A program made the position numbers and the translations under genes. From Bacillota bacterium (GTDB lineage Bacteria; Bacillota_A; Clostridia; Clostridiales; Clostridiaceae): a stretch of 18,315 nt of DNA. Positions 8,323 to 15,424 of this stretch are shown one piece after another. Each line of letters opens with the position of its first letter. Position 1 is the stretch's first letter. Location of the stretch: positions 1 to 18,315 of the forward strand of contig JAKBFR010000043.1 of the NCBI GenBank assembly GCA_021837545.1, in the 5' to 3' direction. The notes below the pieces were generated by a model. It ran no database searches. It was not told the DNA's origin and saw only the letters and a list, made by a program, of their open reading frames with translations.

Positions 8323-8386
8323 TTCCTTGAAAACAATAACACTAAAAAACGATTTAAAAAAAATTAACATATAAGATATCAAGGAA
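8323..8386 (+). other. inverted repeat in the 5' leader of the CAP-domain gene
   Basis: TTCCTTGA (8323-8330) and TCAAGGAA (8379-8386) are perfect inverted repeats 48 bp apart; the second copy ends 15 bp before the ribosome binding site. The intervening sequence is A-rich. It could form a leader stem or be a split protein-binding site. Confidence 0.5.
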
Positions 8387-8416
8387 CCAAATAAAACAAA
8401 CAAAGGAGAAAAACTA

Positions 8417-9430
8417 ATGAAGAAGGCTTTTTTAAAAAAGATAGTGATGGCGGTTGTTGTAGCAACAACAATGACTAGTTTAACACCGTTAGGAGTATCT
8501 GCAGCAACTACTAATTCAATAGATAACAATTATTACAATTTAATCACAAGTGGAATATTAAAGGCAGGTTGGATTCAAGACAATGGCAAATGGTATTACT
8601 GCGATAACACAGGAGCAATACAAACAGGGGTTATTAAAGTTAATGGTAAAACTTATTGTCTAAACACAACTGGTGTAATGGAGACTGGAAAGGTTAGTGT
8701 AAATAATAAAACATATACATGTTCTTCAAATGGACAAGTAGTAGGAACTAAAGCTCCAGTAGTTGATAAAATATTTGATTCAAAAAATAAAGTAGTGAAA
8801 GATAATAATCAAAATTCTACAGTAAGTAATTCGAATATTAGTCAAGTGACAACTAATACAGGAACTACTAGTGCAAGCACGGGAAATACAACTAATATAG
8901 GAACGACTACTAGTACAAGCACGGGAAGCACTACAAATACGGGAACTACTACTAGTACAAGTACAGGAAATACTGCTACTACTTCAGATGTAACTACAGT
9001 AGATGTACAGGGGTTACCTAAATTACCAACAACATATTCTATTAATGTACAAGCTACCACTGAAGATAAAATTCTTGAATTAATGAATGCAAAAAGAGTA
9101 GAAGCTGGTTTAAAGCCATTAACTATAGATAACACTTTAGTACAAGTAGCAAGATATAAGAGTGACCATATGATTCAATATAATTACTTTGACCATGTAA
9201 CTCCACAAGGAACTAAATACACAGATTGGTTACAAGCAGTAGGGTACAAATATACTACAGCTGGGGAAAATATAGCATATAACACTTACGATGCAAATGA
9301 ATTATTTACCCAATGGTGGAATTCACCAGGTCATAGAGCAAACATGATGAACTCTTCATATACTAAAGTTGGTATAGGAGTTGTTCAAGGAAATGGTAAA
9401 TTTATGGGGACACAAGAATTTTCAAACTAG
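8417..9430 (+). CDS. secreted CAP/SCP-domain protein with wall-binding repeats
   Basis: 337 residues, with AAAGGAG upstream of the ATG. A signal peptide covers residues 1-29 (KK-rich start, hydrophobic core, likely cleavage after VSA). Residues about 50-110 contain three degenerate choline-binding-like repeats (GWIQDNGKWYYC, VNGKTYC, VNNKTYTC); in each a Cys sits near the usual aromatic position. A Thr/Ser/Gly-rich linker with three near-identical 13-14 residue repeats covers about 149-189. The C-terminal 120 residues form a CAP (YkwD/PR1-like) domain with the diagnostic HVTPQG, GENIAYN and WWNSPGHRANMM motifs. It probably attaches non-covalently to the cell wall. YkwD-type CAP functions in bacteria are poorly defined; some are linked to sporulation or the envelope. 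The gene is monocistronic. Confidence 0.9.
   Translation: MKKAFLKKIVMAVVVATTMTSLTPLGVSAATTNSIDNNYYNLITSGILKAGWIQDNGKWYYCDNTGAIQTGVIKVNGKTYCLNTTGVMETGKVSVNNKTYTCSSNGQVVGTKAPVVDKIFDSKNKVVKDNNQNSTVSNSNISQVTTNTGTTSASTGNTTNIGTTTSTSTGSTTNTGTTTSTSTGNTATTSDVTTVDVQGLPKLPTTYSINVQATTEDKILELMNAKRVEAGLKPLTIDNTLVQVARYKSDHMIQYNYFDHVTPQGTKYTDWLQAVGYKYTTAGENIAYNTYDANELFTQWWNSPGHRANMMNSSYTKVGIGVVQGNGKFMGTQEFSN
8861..8983 (+). repeat. 39/42-bp tandem repeat encoding the Thr/Ser linker
   Basis: Three units start at 8861 (39 bp, one codon short), 8900 and 8942 (42 bp each), encoding variants of GTTTSTSTGNTTNT. Similarity at DNA level is high, so copy number may vary between strains. Confidence 0.85.
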
Positions 9431-9496
9431 GAATATGAGATAAGATACTAACAATTATCTTTGAAAAAAATAAAGTTTGGGTTTAAAAATAAAATA

Positions 9497-9546
9497 GAAT
9501 CTATAGAATAGACACTTAAAAAGACTATTTCTATAGGTTCTTTTTT
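9497..9546 (+). terminator. intrinsic terminator of the CAP-domain gene
   Basis: GAATCTATAGAATAG (9497-9511) pairs with CTATTTCTATAGGTTC (9525-9540), with one bulge and one wobble, followed by TTTTTT. Confidence 0.88.
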
Positions 9547-9593
9547 GTGCAATAAAATAGAAAGGTTATAAAAGATATGAACAAAAACTTTTG

Positions 9594-9599
9594 TATAAT
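9594..9599 (+). promoter_or_regulatory. possible -10 box ahead of the structured RNA island
   Basis: TATAAT lies just before the left hairpin of the island. No good -35 box is seen 17 bp upstream, so support is weak. If used, transcription would start right at the hairpin. Confidence 0.3.
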
Positions 9600-9606
9600 A
9601 TAGAAA

Positions 9607-9745
9607 CCAGATAGTAGCTATCTAGTTTTTTAAAAGATATCATTGACGTGGGGTTCACATGAAGGTACGAGGGAACCTGACTCGCGGCCATTAACAAAGC
9701 CTTATATGTGCATAGCAAACCACCCGTTTTTTACGGGTGGTCATG
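9607..9745 (+). mobile_element. probable IS200/IS605-type right-end remnant or mini-element with omegaRNA-like core
   Basis: There is no transposase gene here. At the left, AGATAG-TAG-CTATCT (9609-9623) plus T6 looks like the terminator-type left-end hairpin of this family. At the right, a perfect 9-bp hairpin ACCACCCGT/ACGGGTGGT (9719-9727, 9733-9741) resembles a right-end palindrome. Between them GGTTC (9652-9656) can pair with GAACC (9673-9677) while CGAG (9668-9671) pairs with CTCG (9681-9684). The two stems interlock as a pseudoknot, a trait of TnpB-associated guide RNA scaffolds. The core is more GC-rich than its surroundings. From memory, the translated peptide SHEGTREPDSRPL resembles 3' sequences near TnpB genes; I cannot confirm this here. 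A free-standing structured RNA is the alternative. Confidence 0.5.
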
Positions 9746-9757
9746 TTAAATCTCTCA

Positions 9758-10615
9758 TTACATTCTTGTATAAGCAATTGCATTTCTCATTTTTTGGGTT
9801 GCATCATGAGTTAATTCCTTTCTTTTTAATACAACACTCATATATAAAGCATCAATTATAGTTAAATGAGCAATTCTGGAGGCAAAAGCTTCAAATTGAT
9901 AACCAGTTTCTTGCGAAATGGTATTAAGATGAATATCTGCTTTTTCACCAATTGGAGATTTAGAGAAAGAAGTAATTGCAATACTATTTGTTTCATTTTC
10001 CTTAGCAATATCTAATAAGTTTATCATGTTCAAATTAGAACCAGTGTGAGAAATTATTACAATTAAATCATTCTTAGTAAGTTGAGCAAGAGACATTAAT
10101 TGTAAATGATTATCTGTGTAAACTGAAACTCTTAAACCGGTTCGTAGAAATTTATGATGAGCATCCATAGCTACAATACCAGAACCCCCATTACCATAAA
10201 ATACGATTTGGTCAGCAGCCAATATAGCATTGCTTGCTTTTTCGATGAGTTTTGAATCAACAGAAAGCAATGTGTCATTTAATGCAGTAATATTAGCTTG
10301 AAATACTTTATTAATAATAGTTTGTTCATTATCATTTTTACTAATTTGCTCATTTGCATAATTACTATCTAGTCCTTCAGTCAATTCTGTGGCTAAAGTA
10401 ATCTTAAGTTCTTGAAATCCATTTAGATTAATTTTTTTACAAAAACGAAATATTGTAGCATCAGATACTTGAAGTTTTTCAGCTACTTGGCTAATAGTAG
10501 AATAAATAAGATCTCTAGTACTATTTATAATATAATCTGCAATTTTTCTTTCTGTTTCATTAAAGGTATTATATTGTGATTTAATTTGAAGAATTCCGTT
10601 TAGAACGGGTTTCAT
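9758..10615 (-). CDS. RpiR/MurR-family transcriptional regulator (HTH + SIS domain)
   Basis: 285 residues, the standard RpiR length. Residues 1-77 form the HTH_6 domain (NETERKIADYI, then QVAEKLQVSDATIFRFCKKI). Residues about 125-255 form the SIS sugar-phosphate binding domain, with FYGNGGSGIVAMDA and VIISHTGSN phosphate-loop motifs. Such proteins sense phosphorylated sugars. The gene is divergent from the dehydrogenase/PTS operon, so it most likely controls that operon in response to a phosphorylated sugar acid. AAGGTGAG lies five bases before the ATG. Its stop codon is 16 bp from the right-end hairpin of the island at 9607-9745, which may also act as its transcript end. Confidence 0.92.
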   Translation of the reverse strand: MKPVLNGILQIKSQYNTFNETERKIADYIINSTRDLIYSTISQVAEKLQVSDATIFRFCKKINLNGFQELKITLATELTEGLDSNYANEQISKNDNEQTIINKVFQANITALNDTLLSVDSKLIEKASNAILAADQIVFYGNGGSGIVAMDAHHKFLRTGLRVSVYTDNHLQLMSLAQLTKNDLIVIISHTGSNLNMINLLDIAKENETNSIAITSFSKSPIGEKADIHLNTISQETGYQFEAFASRIAHLTIIDALYMSVVLKRKELTHDATQKMRNAIAYTRM

Positions 10616-10670
10616 GATCTCACCTTCTTATAAATATTATTATAATTATTAAATTTATTATTTGTATGTA

Positions 10671-10699
10671 ATTATATATAAAAAAATAATTTTATGCAA
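10671..10699 (-). promoter_or_regulatory. sigma-A promoter of rpiR
   Basis: On the minus strand, -35 TTGCAT (complement of 10694-10699), a 17-bp spacer and a perfect -10 TATAAT (complement of 10671-10676) give a start site about 50 bp before the ATG. Confidence 0.65.
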
Positions 10700-10711
10700 T
10701 AAAGAAAAATG

Positions 10712-10726
10712 TGAAAGAAAATTTCA
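10712..10726. promoter_or_regulatory. putative RpiR operator, site 1
   Basis: TGAAA-N5-TTTCA, a perfect dyad, lies 12 bp upstream of the rpiR -35 box and 19 bp upstream of the operon -35 box, between the two divergent promoters. Confidence 0.6.
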
Positions 10727-10745
10727 TTTTATTTTATAATAACTA

Positions 10746-10774
10746 TTGAAAATAATTTTCGCGTGATATATAAT
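10746..10774 (+). promoter_or_regulatory. sigma-A promoter of the dehydrogenase/PTS operon
   Basis: -35 TTGAAA (10746-10751), a 17-bp spacer and -10 TATAAT (10769-10774). The predicted start near 10781 leaves a leader of about 215 nt that carries operator site 3. No sigma-54 -24/-12 element was seen, although many mannose-family PTS operons use one. Confidence 0.65.
10747..10761. promoter_or_regulatory. putative RpiR operator, site 2
   Basis: TGAAA-N5-TTTCG, one mismatch from the perfect dyad. It overlaps the -35 box of the operon promoter, so binding would block transcription. Confidence 0.6.
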
Positions 10775-10811
10775 AAGCTCAAGTAAATTTATTTCGTATA
10801 ATTTAATATTG

Positions 10812-10826
10812 TGAAAATGAATTTCA
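10812..10826. promoter_or_regulatory. putative RpiR operator, site 3
   Basis: TGAAA-N5-TTTCA, a perfect dyad about 30 bp downstream of the predicted start. Site-to-site distances are 35 and 65 bp. It could act as a roadblock or support looping with sites 1 and 2. Confidence 0.6.
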
Positions 10827-10996
10827 ATAATTTTTTTTAAGTACATTAATAAATTAAGTAATCATTAGTAATAATATAATTTGAATTAATAAAAAACATA
10901 TATAACACTGTTTTTAGGATTGAAATGACAACGGTATCAAATAATAGATAAGATTTTACAATCCCTAAGACAAAGTTAAAAAGAGGAGGAAGATGA

Positions 10997-11986
10997 ATGA
11001 CAACAAAGATTGCAATAGTAAATTCTAGTAGTTTTGGTAGAATATTTCCGGAACATATTGAAAGATTAAATTTTTTGGGACAAGTAGATAGATTTGATTT
11101 TCCAAAGGATATGTGTGGGAAGGAATTAGCAGATAATCTAAATGGGTATCCAATTATAATTGCAAGTGTTACTGCCTTATATGACAAAGAATTCTTTGAA
11201 AATAAAGATAAAACTTTACTTATTACGCGTCATGGAATAGGCTACAATAACATTGATGTGCCAGCAGCTACTGAAAAAGACACATTTATTACAAAGGTAG
11301 ATGCACCTGTAGAAAGAGAAGCAGTAGCAGAAAATGCAATTTCTCTATTAATGACTGTTTTAAGACAGATCATCCCTGCATCTTTAAAAGTTAAAGAAAG
11401 CAAATGGGTTGAGAGAGCTAATTTTATGGGATATGAAATAAAGGGTAAAACAGTAGGTGTAATTGGTTTAGGAAATATCGGAAGCAGAGTGGGAGAGATA
11501 CTAAAGTATGGATTTAATGCAAATCTTATTGCTTATGATCCAAATCTTTCTGATGAAGAGATAAGAAAAAAAGGAGCAGAACCTGCATCGCTAGAAGAAC
11601 TTCTTAAGAGTTCAGATATAATTTCATTAAATGCTTCTGTTGATAAAAATAGTTATCATATGATTTCTGAAAAAGAGTTTTCTCTTATGAAAAAGGGAGT
11701 ATATATTGTAAATACTGCAAGAGGAGAACTCATGGAGCAAAAAAGCTTAATAAAAGCATTAGATGAAGGTATTATAGGCGGTTTAGGTATAGATGTAATT
11801 GAAGATGAGCCAATAGACGAACATCATACTATTTTAACCTATAAAAATGTAGTTGTAACACCACATATATCAGCCTATACATATGAGTGCTTAAAGGGAA
11901 TGGGAGACAAGGTTGTAAGCGATGTTGAGAAAGTTTTAAGAGGAGAAAATCCCGATAATGTTATTAATCAAGAATTACTAAAATAA
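10997..11986 (+). CDS. D-2-hydroxyacid dehydrogenase, possible 2-keto-6-phosphogluconate reductase
   Basis: 329 residues. The family reduces 2-keto acids to D-2-hydroxy acids with NAD(P)H. The Rossmann loop GLGNIG is at 157-162 and the second strand ends in AYDP with Asp181, which normally selects NAD(H) over NADP(H). The catalytic triad is Arg242 (NTARGE), Glu269 (DVIEDEP) and His290 (TPHISAYT), all intact. GGAGG lies upstream of the ATG; another ATG four bases earlier is out of frame. It is the first gene of the operon, 19 bp before a 6-phosphogluconate dehydrogenase. Beside that gene and a sugar PTS, reduction of 2-keto-6-phosphogluconate to 6-phosphogluconate is the most economical role. 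Family and cofactor type are read from sequence; the substrate is inferred. Confidence 0.88.
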   Translation: MTTKIAIVNSSSFGRIFPEHIERLNFLGQVDRFDFPKDMCGKELADNLNGYPIIIASVTALYDKEFFENKDKTLLITRHGIGYNNIDVPAATEKDTFITKVDAPVEREAVAENAISLLMTVLRQIIPASLKVKESKWVERANFMGYEIKGKTVGVIGLGNIGSRVGEILKYGFNANLIAYDPNLSDEEIRKKGAEPASLEELLKSSDIISLNASVDKNSYHMISEKEFSLMKKGVYIVNTARGELMEQKSLIKALDEGIIGGLGIDVIEDEPIDEHHTILTYKNVVVTPHISAYTYECLKGMGDKVVSDVEKVLRGENPDNVINQELLK

Positions 11987-12005
11987 GTTTGATGGAGGTA
12001 AAAAC

Positions 12006-13409
12006 ATGAATGATATTGGATTAATTGGACTAGGAGTAATGGGAAAAAGTCTTGTTTTGAATGTAGAAGATAAAGGTTATAGCATATCAGCTTATAATTA
12101 TACTCCAAATGAAACAAAAGATTTGATGGAAAATGAAGGAAAAGGAAAAAATATTTCAGCATTTTATGATGTTGAATCTTTTATAAAATCTATAAAGAAA
12201 CCAAGAAGAATTTTCCTTATGATTACAGCAGGAAAACCAGTAGATAGTATGATTGAAAAACTTGTTCCATTGCTTGATAAGGGAGATTTAATCATGGATG
12301 GTGGAAATTCTTATTTCCACGATACAACAAGAAGAAATAATGAGTTAAAAGAAAAAGGGATAGGTTATCTTGGAATAGGAGTTTCTGGTGGAGAATCAGG
12401 TGCCTTAAATGGACCTTCACTAATGCCTGGAGGGTCAAGAGAAGCTTATGATTTAGTAAAAGATATATTACTTAAAATTGCAGCAAAGACAGAAGCAGGC
12501 CCATGCTGTACATATATAGGAAATGGATCTGCAGGACATTTTGTTAAAATGATCCACAATGGCATTGAATACGGTATGATGCAAGCCATTTCAGAAGTTT
12601 ATGATATAATGCGTAAGTCATTAAGTCTTTCAGCAGAAGAAATTGGAGATATATTTGAAACTTGGAATAGTGGAGAACTTAATTCATTCCTAATGGAAAT
12701 ATCATATAAAGTTATGAGATGTAAGGATGAAAAGACAGCAAGACCATTAGTGGATTTGATTTTGGATAAAGCAGGACAAAAGGGAACTGGAAAGTGGACT
12801 GCACAAACTTCTCTTGATCTTGGAATTCCAACACCTTCTTTGACTGTAGCTGTTGAAGAAAGAGTTATGTCATTCTTTAAAGAAAATAGAGTAAATCTAT
12901 CAGGAAAAATTAATAAAAAATATCCTGAAGCTTCATATGACAAAGATAAAATTGTAGAAGAATTAAAAGATTCATTACTTTTCTCAAATTTTATACTATT
13001 TTCTCAAGGCTTATGGCTTATGGCAGAGGCTTCTAATACTTATAATTATGATGTAAATATATCAGAAGTTCTCAAAACATGGAAGGGAGGCTGCATAATA
13101 AGGTGCAAAATGTTGGATTACTTTAAGGAAATAATTGATGAAGATAATAACAATGTTAATCTTTTAAATAATCAAATGTCATTAGATTTTCTTATGGAAA
13201 AATTAGATTCCATAAGAGATATAACGAATATTGCAAAGGATTTCTATGTACCTGTCATAGTTCACAATACAGCTTTAGACTATTTCCATAGTATGGTTGA
13301 AGAAAATCTTCCAGCAAATCTTATTCAAGCACAAAGAGATTTTTTTGGTGCTCATACTTATGAAAGAATTGATGAAGAAGGAATTTTTCATACTAAAAAC
13401 TGGTCATAA
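12006..13409 (+). CDS. gntZ: 6-phosphogluconate dehydrogenase, decarboxylating, NAD-type (GntZ-like)
   Basis: 467 residues, full length. It oxidatively decarboxylates 6-phosphogluconate to ribulose 5-phosphate and CO2. The nucleotide loop GLGVMG is at 8-13. Substrate residues are GVSGGE at 125-130, Lys181/His184/Asn185 in KMIHNGIEY, and Arg444/His450 in AQRDFFGAHTYER, supplied to the partner active site of the dimer. At the cofactor 2'-phosphate position it has NYT (31-33) rather than the NRT or NRS of NADP enzymes. From memory, NYT is also what the NAD-linked GntZ of Bacillus subtilis has, so NAD+ is the likely cofactor. GGAGGT lies upstream. Strict clostridia often lack glucose-6-phosphate dehydrogenase, which makes this a sugar-acid catabolic enzyme rather than part of an oxidative pentose pathway. 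Confidence 0.93.
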   Translation: MNDIGLIGLGVMGKSLVLNVEDKGYSISAYNYTPNETKDLMENEGKGKNISAFYDVESFIKSIKKPRRIFLMITAGKPVDSMIEKLVPLLDKGDLIMDGGNSYFHDTTRRNNELKEKGIGYLGIGVSGGESGALNGPSLMPGGSREAYDLVKDILLKIAAKTEAGPCCTYIGNGSAGHFVKMIHNGIEYGMMQAISEVYDIMRKSLSLSAEEIGDIFETWNSGELNSFLMEISYKVMRCKDEKTARPLVDLILDKAGQKGTGKWTAQTSLDLGIPTPSLTVAVEERVMSFFKENRVNLSGKINKKYPEASYDKDKIVEELKDSLLFSNFILFSQGLWLMAEASNTYNYDVNISEVLKTWKGGCIIRCKMLDYFKEIIDEDNNNVNLLNNQMSLDFLMEKLDSIRDITNIAKDFYVPVIVHNTALDYFHSMVEENLPANLIQAQRDFFGAHTYERIDEEGIFHTKNWS

Positions 13410-13430
13410 AGTTAATTTTAATTTGTTGAT

Positions 13431-13500
13431 AAGGATGTCCCCTCTCTTGAATTAAATTATATTTTTCATATAAATTTCGATTTTAAGTGGGGAAATCCTT
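13431..13500 (+). other. intra-operon hairpin between gntZ and the EIIC gene
   Basis: AAGGAT (13431-13436) and CCCC (13439-13442) pair with GGGG (13489-13492) and ATCCTT (13495-13500), with a 2x2 mismatch and a long AT-rich loop. No T-tract follows. A second small stem TAAAGC/GCTTTA lies at 13525-13541. These may set mRNA processing or stability between the enzyme and transporter parts. Confidence 0.5.
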
Positions 13501-13589
13501 TGATAATATATTTGTGAAAACGTATAAAGCGTATAGCTTTAGGGTTTTGCAAAAAAACTATAATTTATAATAAAAGGGAGGAAAATAAA

Positions 13590-14366
13590 ATGGGACAAGC
13601 TAGTCTTAGTATTACACAAGCATTAATAATTGCAATTTGGGTTGCCTTAGTTGAATCACGTGCTCTTGGTTATGCAACATTAAACCTTAGATTTAGTCCT
13701 TTAATGACAGGCTTTGTAGTTGGTGTTGTTATGGGTGATGTGCCTCACGCAATGATAATCACAGCTTCAATACAATTAATTTATATGGGAATGATTGCTC
13801 CAGGAGGAGCTATGCCAGCCGAGCCAGCGGTAGCAACAGCTATTGCAGTGCCAGTTGCTTTGTTAGCAGGATTGGAACCTACAGCAGCTATTGCAGTTGC
13901 AGTACCAGTAGGTCTACTAGGGAATTATTTATATCAAGTTAGATTCTTACTTAATACATTTGTTCTACGTTTAACAGATAGATTTGCTGCTGAAGCAAAT
14001 GATAGAGGTTTAACATTGTCTATTATTGTTATACCAACAATAATAAGTTTTATATTGTTTGTACCTTCAATATTTGTAGCTCTATATTTTGGAGCACCAG
14101 TAGTAGCAAGTTTTACAGCTTCACTTTCAGGAAGTCTTATATTCCATATACTAGATGTAGTAGGTGGAGGCCTTGCAGCACTAGGTATAGCATTAATATT
14201 AAAAGTTATAGGTAAAAAACAATATATTGTATTTTTCTTATTAGCATATTTCATGTCTACTATGCTACAAACACTAAAAATTAATACAGTTACATTTGCT
14301 GTTATTGGAATAATTATTGCATATATATTCACCTTAGTATCTAGCAATAATGAATCTCAATCATAA
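13590..14366 (+). CDS. PTS mannose/sorbose-family EIIC permease subunit
   Basis: 258 residues, almost entirely hydrophobic, with about seven to nine membrane segments. The family signature region is present: an SIQLIYMGMIAPGGAMPAEP stretch at about 63-82 followed by an Ala-rich helix. With EIID it forms the membrane channel that carries the sugar during phosphorylation by EIIB. GGGAGG lies upstream of the ATG. A possible -10 TATAAT is present at 13566-13571, but no good -35, so a separate internal promoter is uncertain. The EIID gene follows after 20 bp. Substrate cannot be read from this subunit. Confidence 0.9.
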   Translation: MGQASLSITQALIIAIWVALVESRALGYATLNLRFSPLMTGFVVGVVMGDVPHAMIITASIQLIYMGMIAPGGAMPAEPAVATAIAVPVALLAGLEPTAAIAVAVPVGLLGNYLYQVRFLLNTFVLRLTDRFAAEANDRGLTLSIIVIPTIISFILFVPSIFVALYFGAPVVASFTASLSGSLIFHILDVVGGGLAALGIALILKVIGKKQYIVFFLLAYFMSTMLQTLKINTVTFAVIGIIIAYIFTLVSSNNESQS

Positions 14367-14386
14367 TAGAAGGAGGCAAGATTAAA

Positions 14387-15289
14387 ATGAGTGATGAAAA
14401 TAAAATTGTGGAACAAGATTCTGAAATAATAGATGCTCCTGAAAGAAAAAGAGAAGCTCCTGAAGAAATTACATCGAAGGACTTAAATAAGAGTTGGTTT
14501 AGATGGTGGTATGCAAATGAAATTCCTCACACATATGATAGAATGTTAGCACCTTCTTTACTATGGGCTATAGCACCTATTTTAAGAAAACTTTATAAAA
14601 ATGAAGATGATCTAAAGGAATCATATGTAAGACATATGCAATTCTATAACACACAAGCTCAATGGGGTGGAGGAACTATCCTTGGAATAACTGGATCCTT
14701 AGAAGAATCTAGGGCTAAGGCATTAGCACAAGGAAATGAAGAAGAAGCGATTTCTGAAGCGATGATAAATAGTACAAAGATTGGATTAATGGGGCCACTT
14801 GCAGGTATTGGAGATGCTATAGATTCTGGTACAGTTCAATATATATTTATAGCAATTGCTTTACCATGGGCTCAAGCAGGTAGCGGTATTGGAGCATTAT
14901 TTCCATGGATTGCATTCACACTTGTAACATTTTTATATGGAAATTACTTCACAAAACTTGGATTTAAATTAGGTCGTACAGCTGCAACAGAAATCGTTGG
15001 CGGCAAGAACATGAAAAAAATTATTAATGGATTATCTATACTAGGACTGTTCATGATGGGAATTTTAGCATCTTCTTATGTTAAAGTTAGTAGTAAATTA
15101 GCATGGACTATCTCGGGGAAGGCATTTGAGCTTCAAGCTATTCTTAACTCAATACTTCCTGGTATATTACCACTACTTACTGTATTAGGAGTTTATCTTT
15201 ACTTTGATAAGAAGGGATTAAAAATAACTAAAGCACTTGCAGGCTTATCAGTAATTTTAGCTCTTCTTGCATCAGTATGGATCTTATAA
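14387..15289 (+). CDS. PTS mannose/sorbose-family EIID subunit
   Basis: 300 residues. A charged N-terminal tail of about 35 residues precedes the EIID core, starting at LNKSWFRWWYANEIPHTYDRM. Family segments include QFYNTQAQWGGGTILGI and MGPLAGIGDAIDSGT, and the C-terminal quarter is hydrophobic. EIID partners EIIC in sugar translocation and exists only in the mannose family, so it fixes the PTS type. The acidic N-terminal extension is somewhat longer than in the E. coli protein. AGGAGG lies upstream. Confidence 0.92.
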   Translation: MSDENKIVEQDSEIIDAPERKREAPEEITSKDLNKSWFRWWYANEIPHTYDRMLAPSLLWAIAPILRKLYKNEDDLKESYVRHMQFYNTQAQWGGGTILGITGSLEESRAKALAQGNEEEAISEAMINSTKIGLMGPLAGIGDAIDSGTVQYIFIAIALPWAQAGSGIGALFPWIAFTLVTFLYGNYFTKLGFKLGRTAATEIVGGKNMKKIINGLSILGLFMMGILASSYVKVSSKLAWTISGKAFELQAILNSILPGILPLLTVLGVYLYFDKKGLKITKALAGLSVILALLASVWIL

Positions 15290-15328
15290 AATAGAAGTTA
15301 TTATAAAGATTAAAATTATAATTTATTA

Positions 15329-15372
15329 AGTGTCCTCTTTTAAAAAAATCATCATTAAAAAAAGGGGACACT
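15329..15372 (+). other. intra-operon hairpin between the EIID and EIIA genes
   Basis: AGTGTCCTCTTTT (15329-15341) pairs with AAAAGGGGACACT (15360-15372), 13 bp with one wobble and an A-rich loop. CTCAAAT rather than a T-tract follows, so it may protect or process the membrane-subunit mRNA instead of terminating. Some termination cannot be excluded. Confidence 0.6.
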
Positions 15373-15424
15373 CAAATAATACATAAGATAATGAATACAA
15401 TTTACGGAGAAGGGGTGTAAAAAA

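Larger units (their letters stand above)
7891..8416. other. intergenic region between the divergent kinase and CAP-protein genes
   Basis: A 526-bp stretch without a convincing gene. On the minus strand a TATAAT box (complement of 7924-7929) could serve the kinase, but no good -35 box matches it. A small stem ACCCTT/AAGGGT lies at 8166-8185. The heptamer GAGCATA is repeated 20 bp apart (8201 and 8221). The CAP-gene promoter, the 0A-box and a widely spaced inverted repeat are listed separately. I see nothing else. Confidence 0.6.

Noticed and set aside
9641..9690. glmS ribozyme or other riboswitch
   Set aside because: TTGACG...GGGG faintly recalls glmS, but the conserved 5' cleavage core is absent and the next gene is not glmS. 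No known riboswitch consensus fits.
9643..9861. Plus-strand 72-codon frame over the structured island, running into the 3' end of rpiR
   Set aside because: It crosses a perfect hairpin and overlaps rpiR antisense, and has no good ribosome binding site. It is read as structured or transposon-end sequence rather than a gene.
10616..10996. Sigma-54 (LevR-type) promoter for the PTS operon
   Set aside because: No TGGCA-N-TTGC element was found, and no LevR-type activator gene is adjacent; a good sigma-A promoter is present.
13515..13522. TGAAAACG, half of a CcpA cre site, upstream of the EIIC gene
   Set aside because: The other half (TATAAA) does not fit the consensus, so a cre site is not supported.
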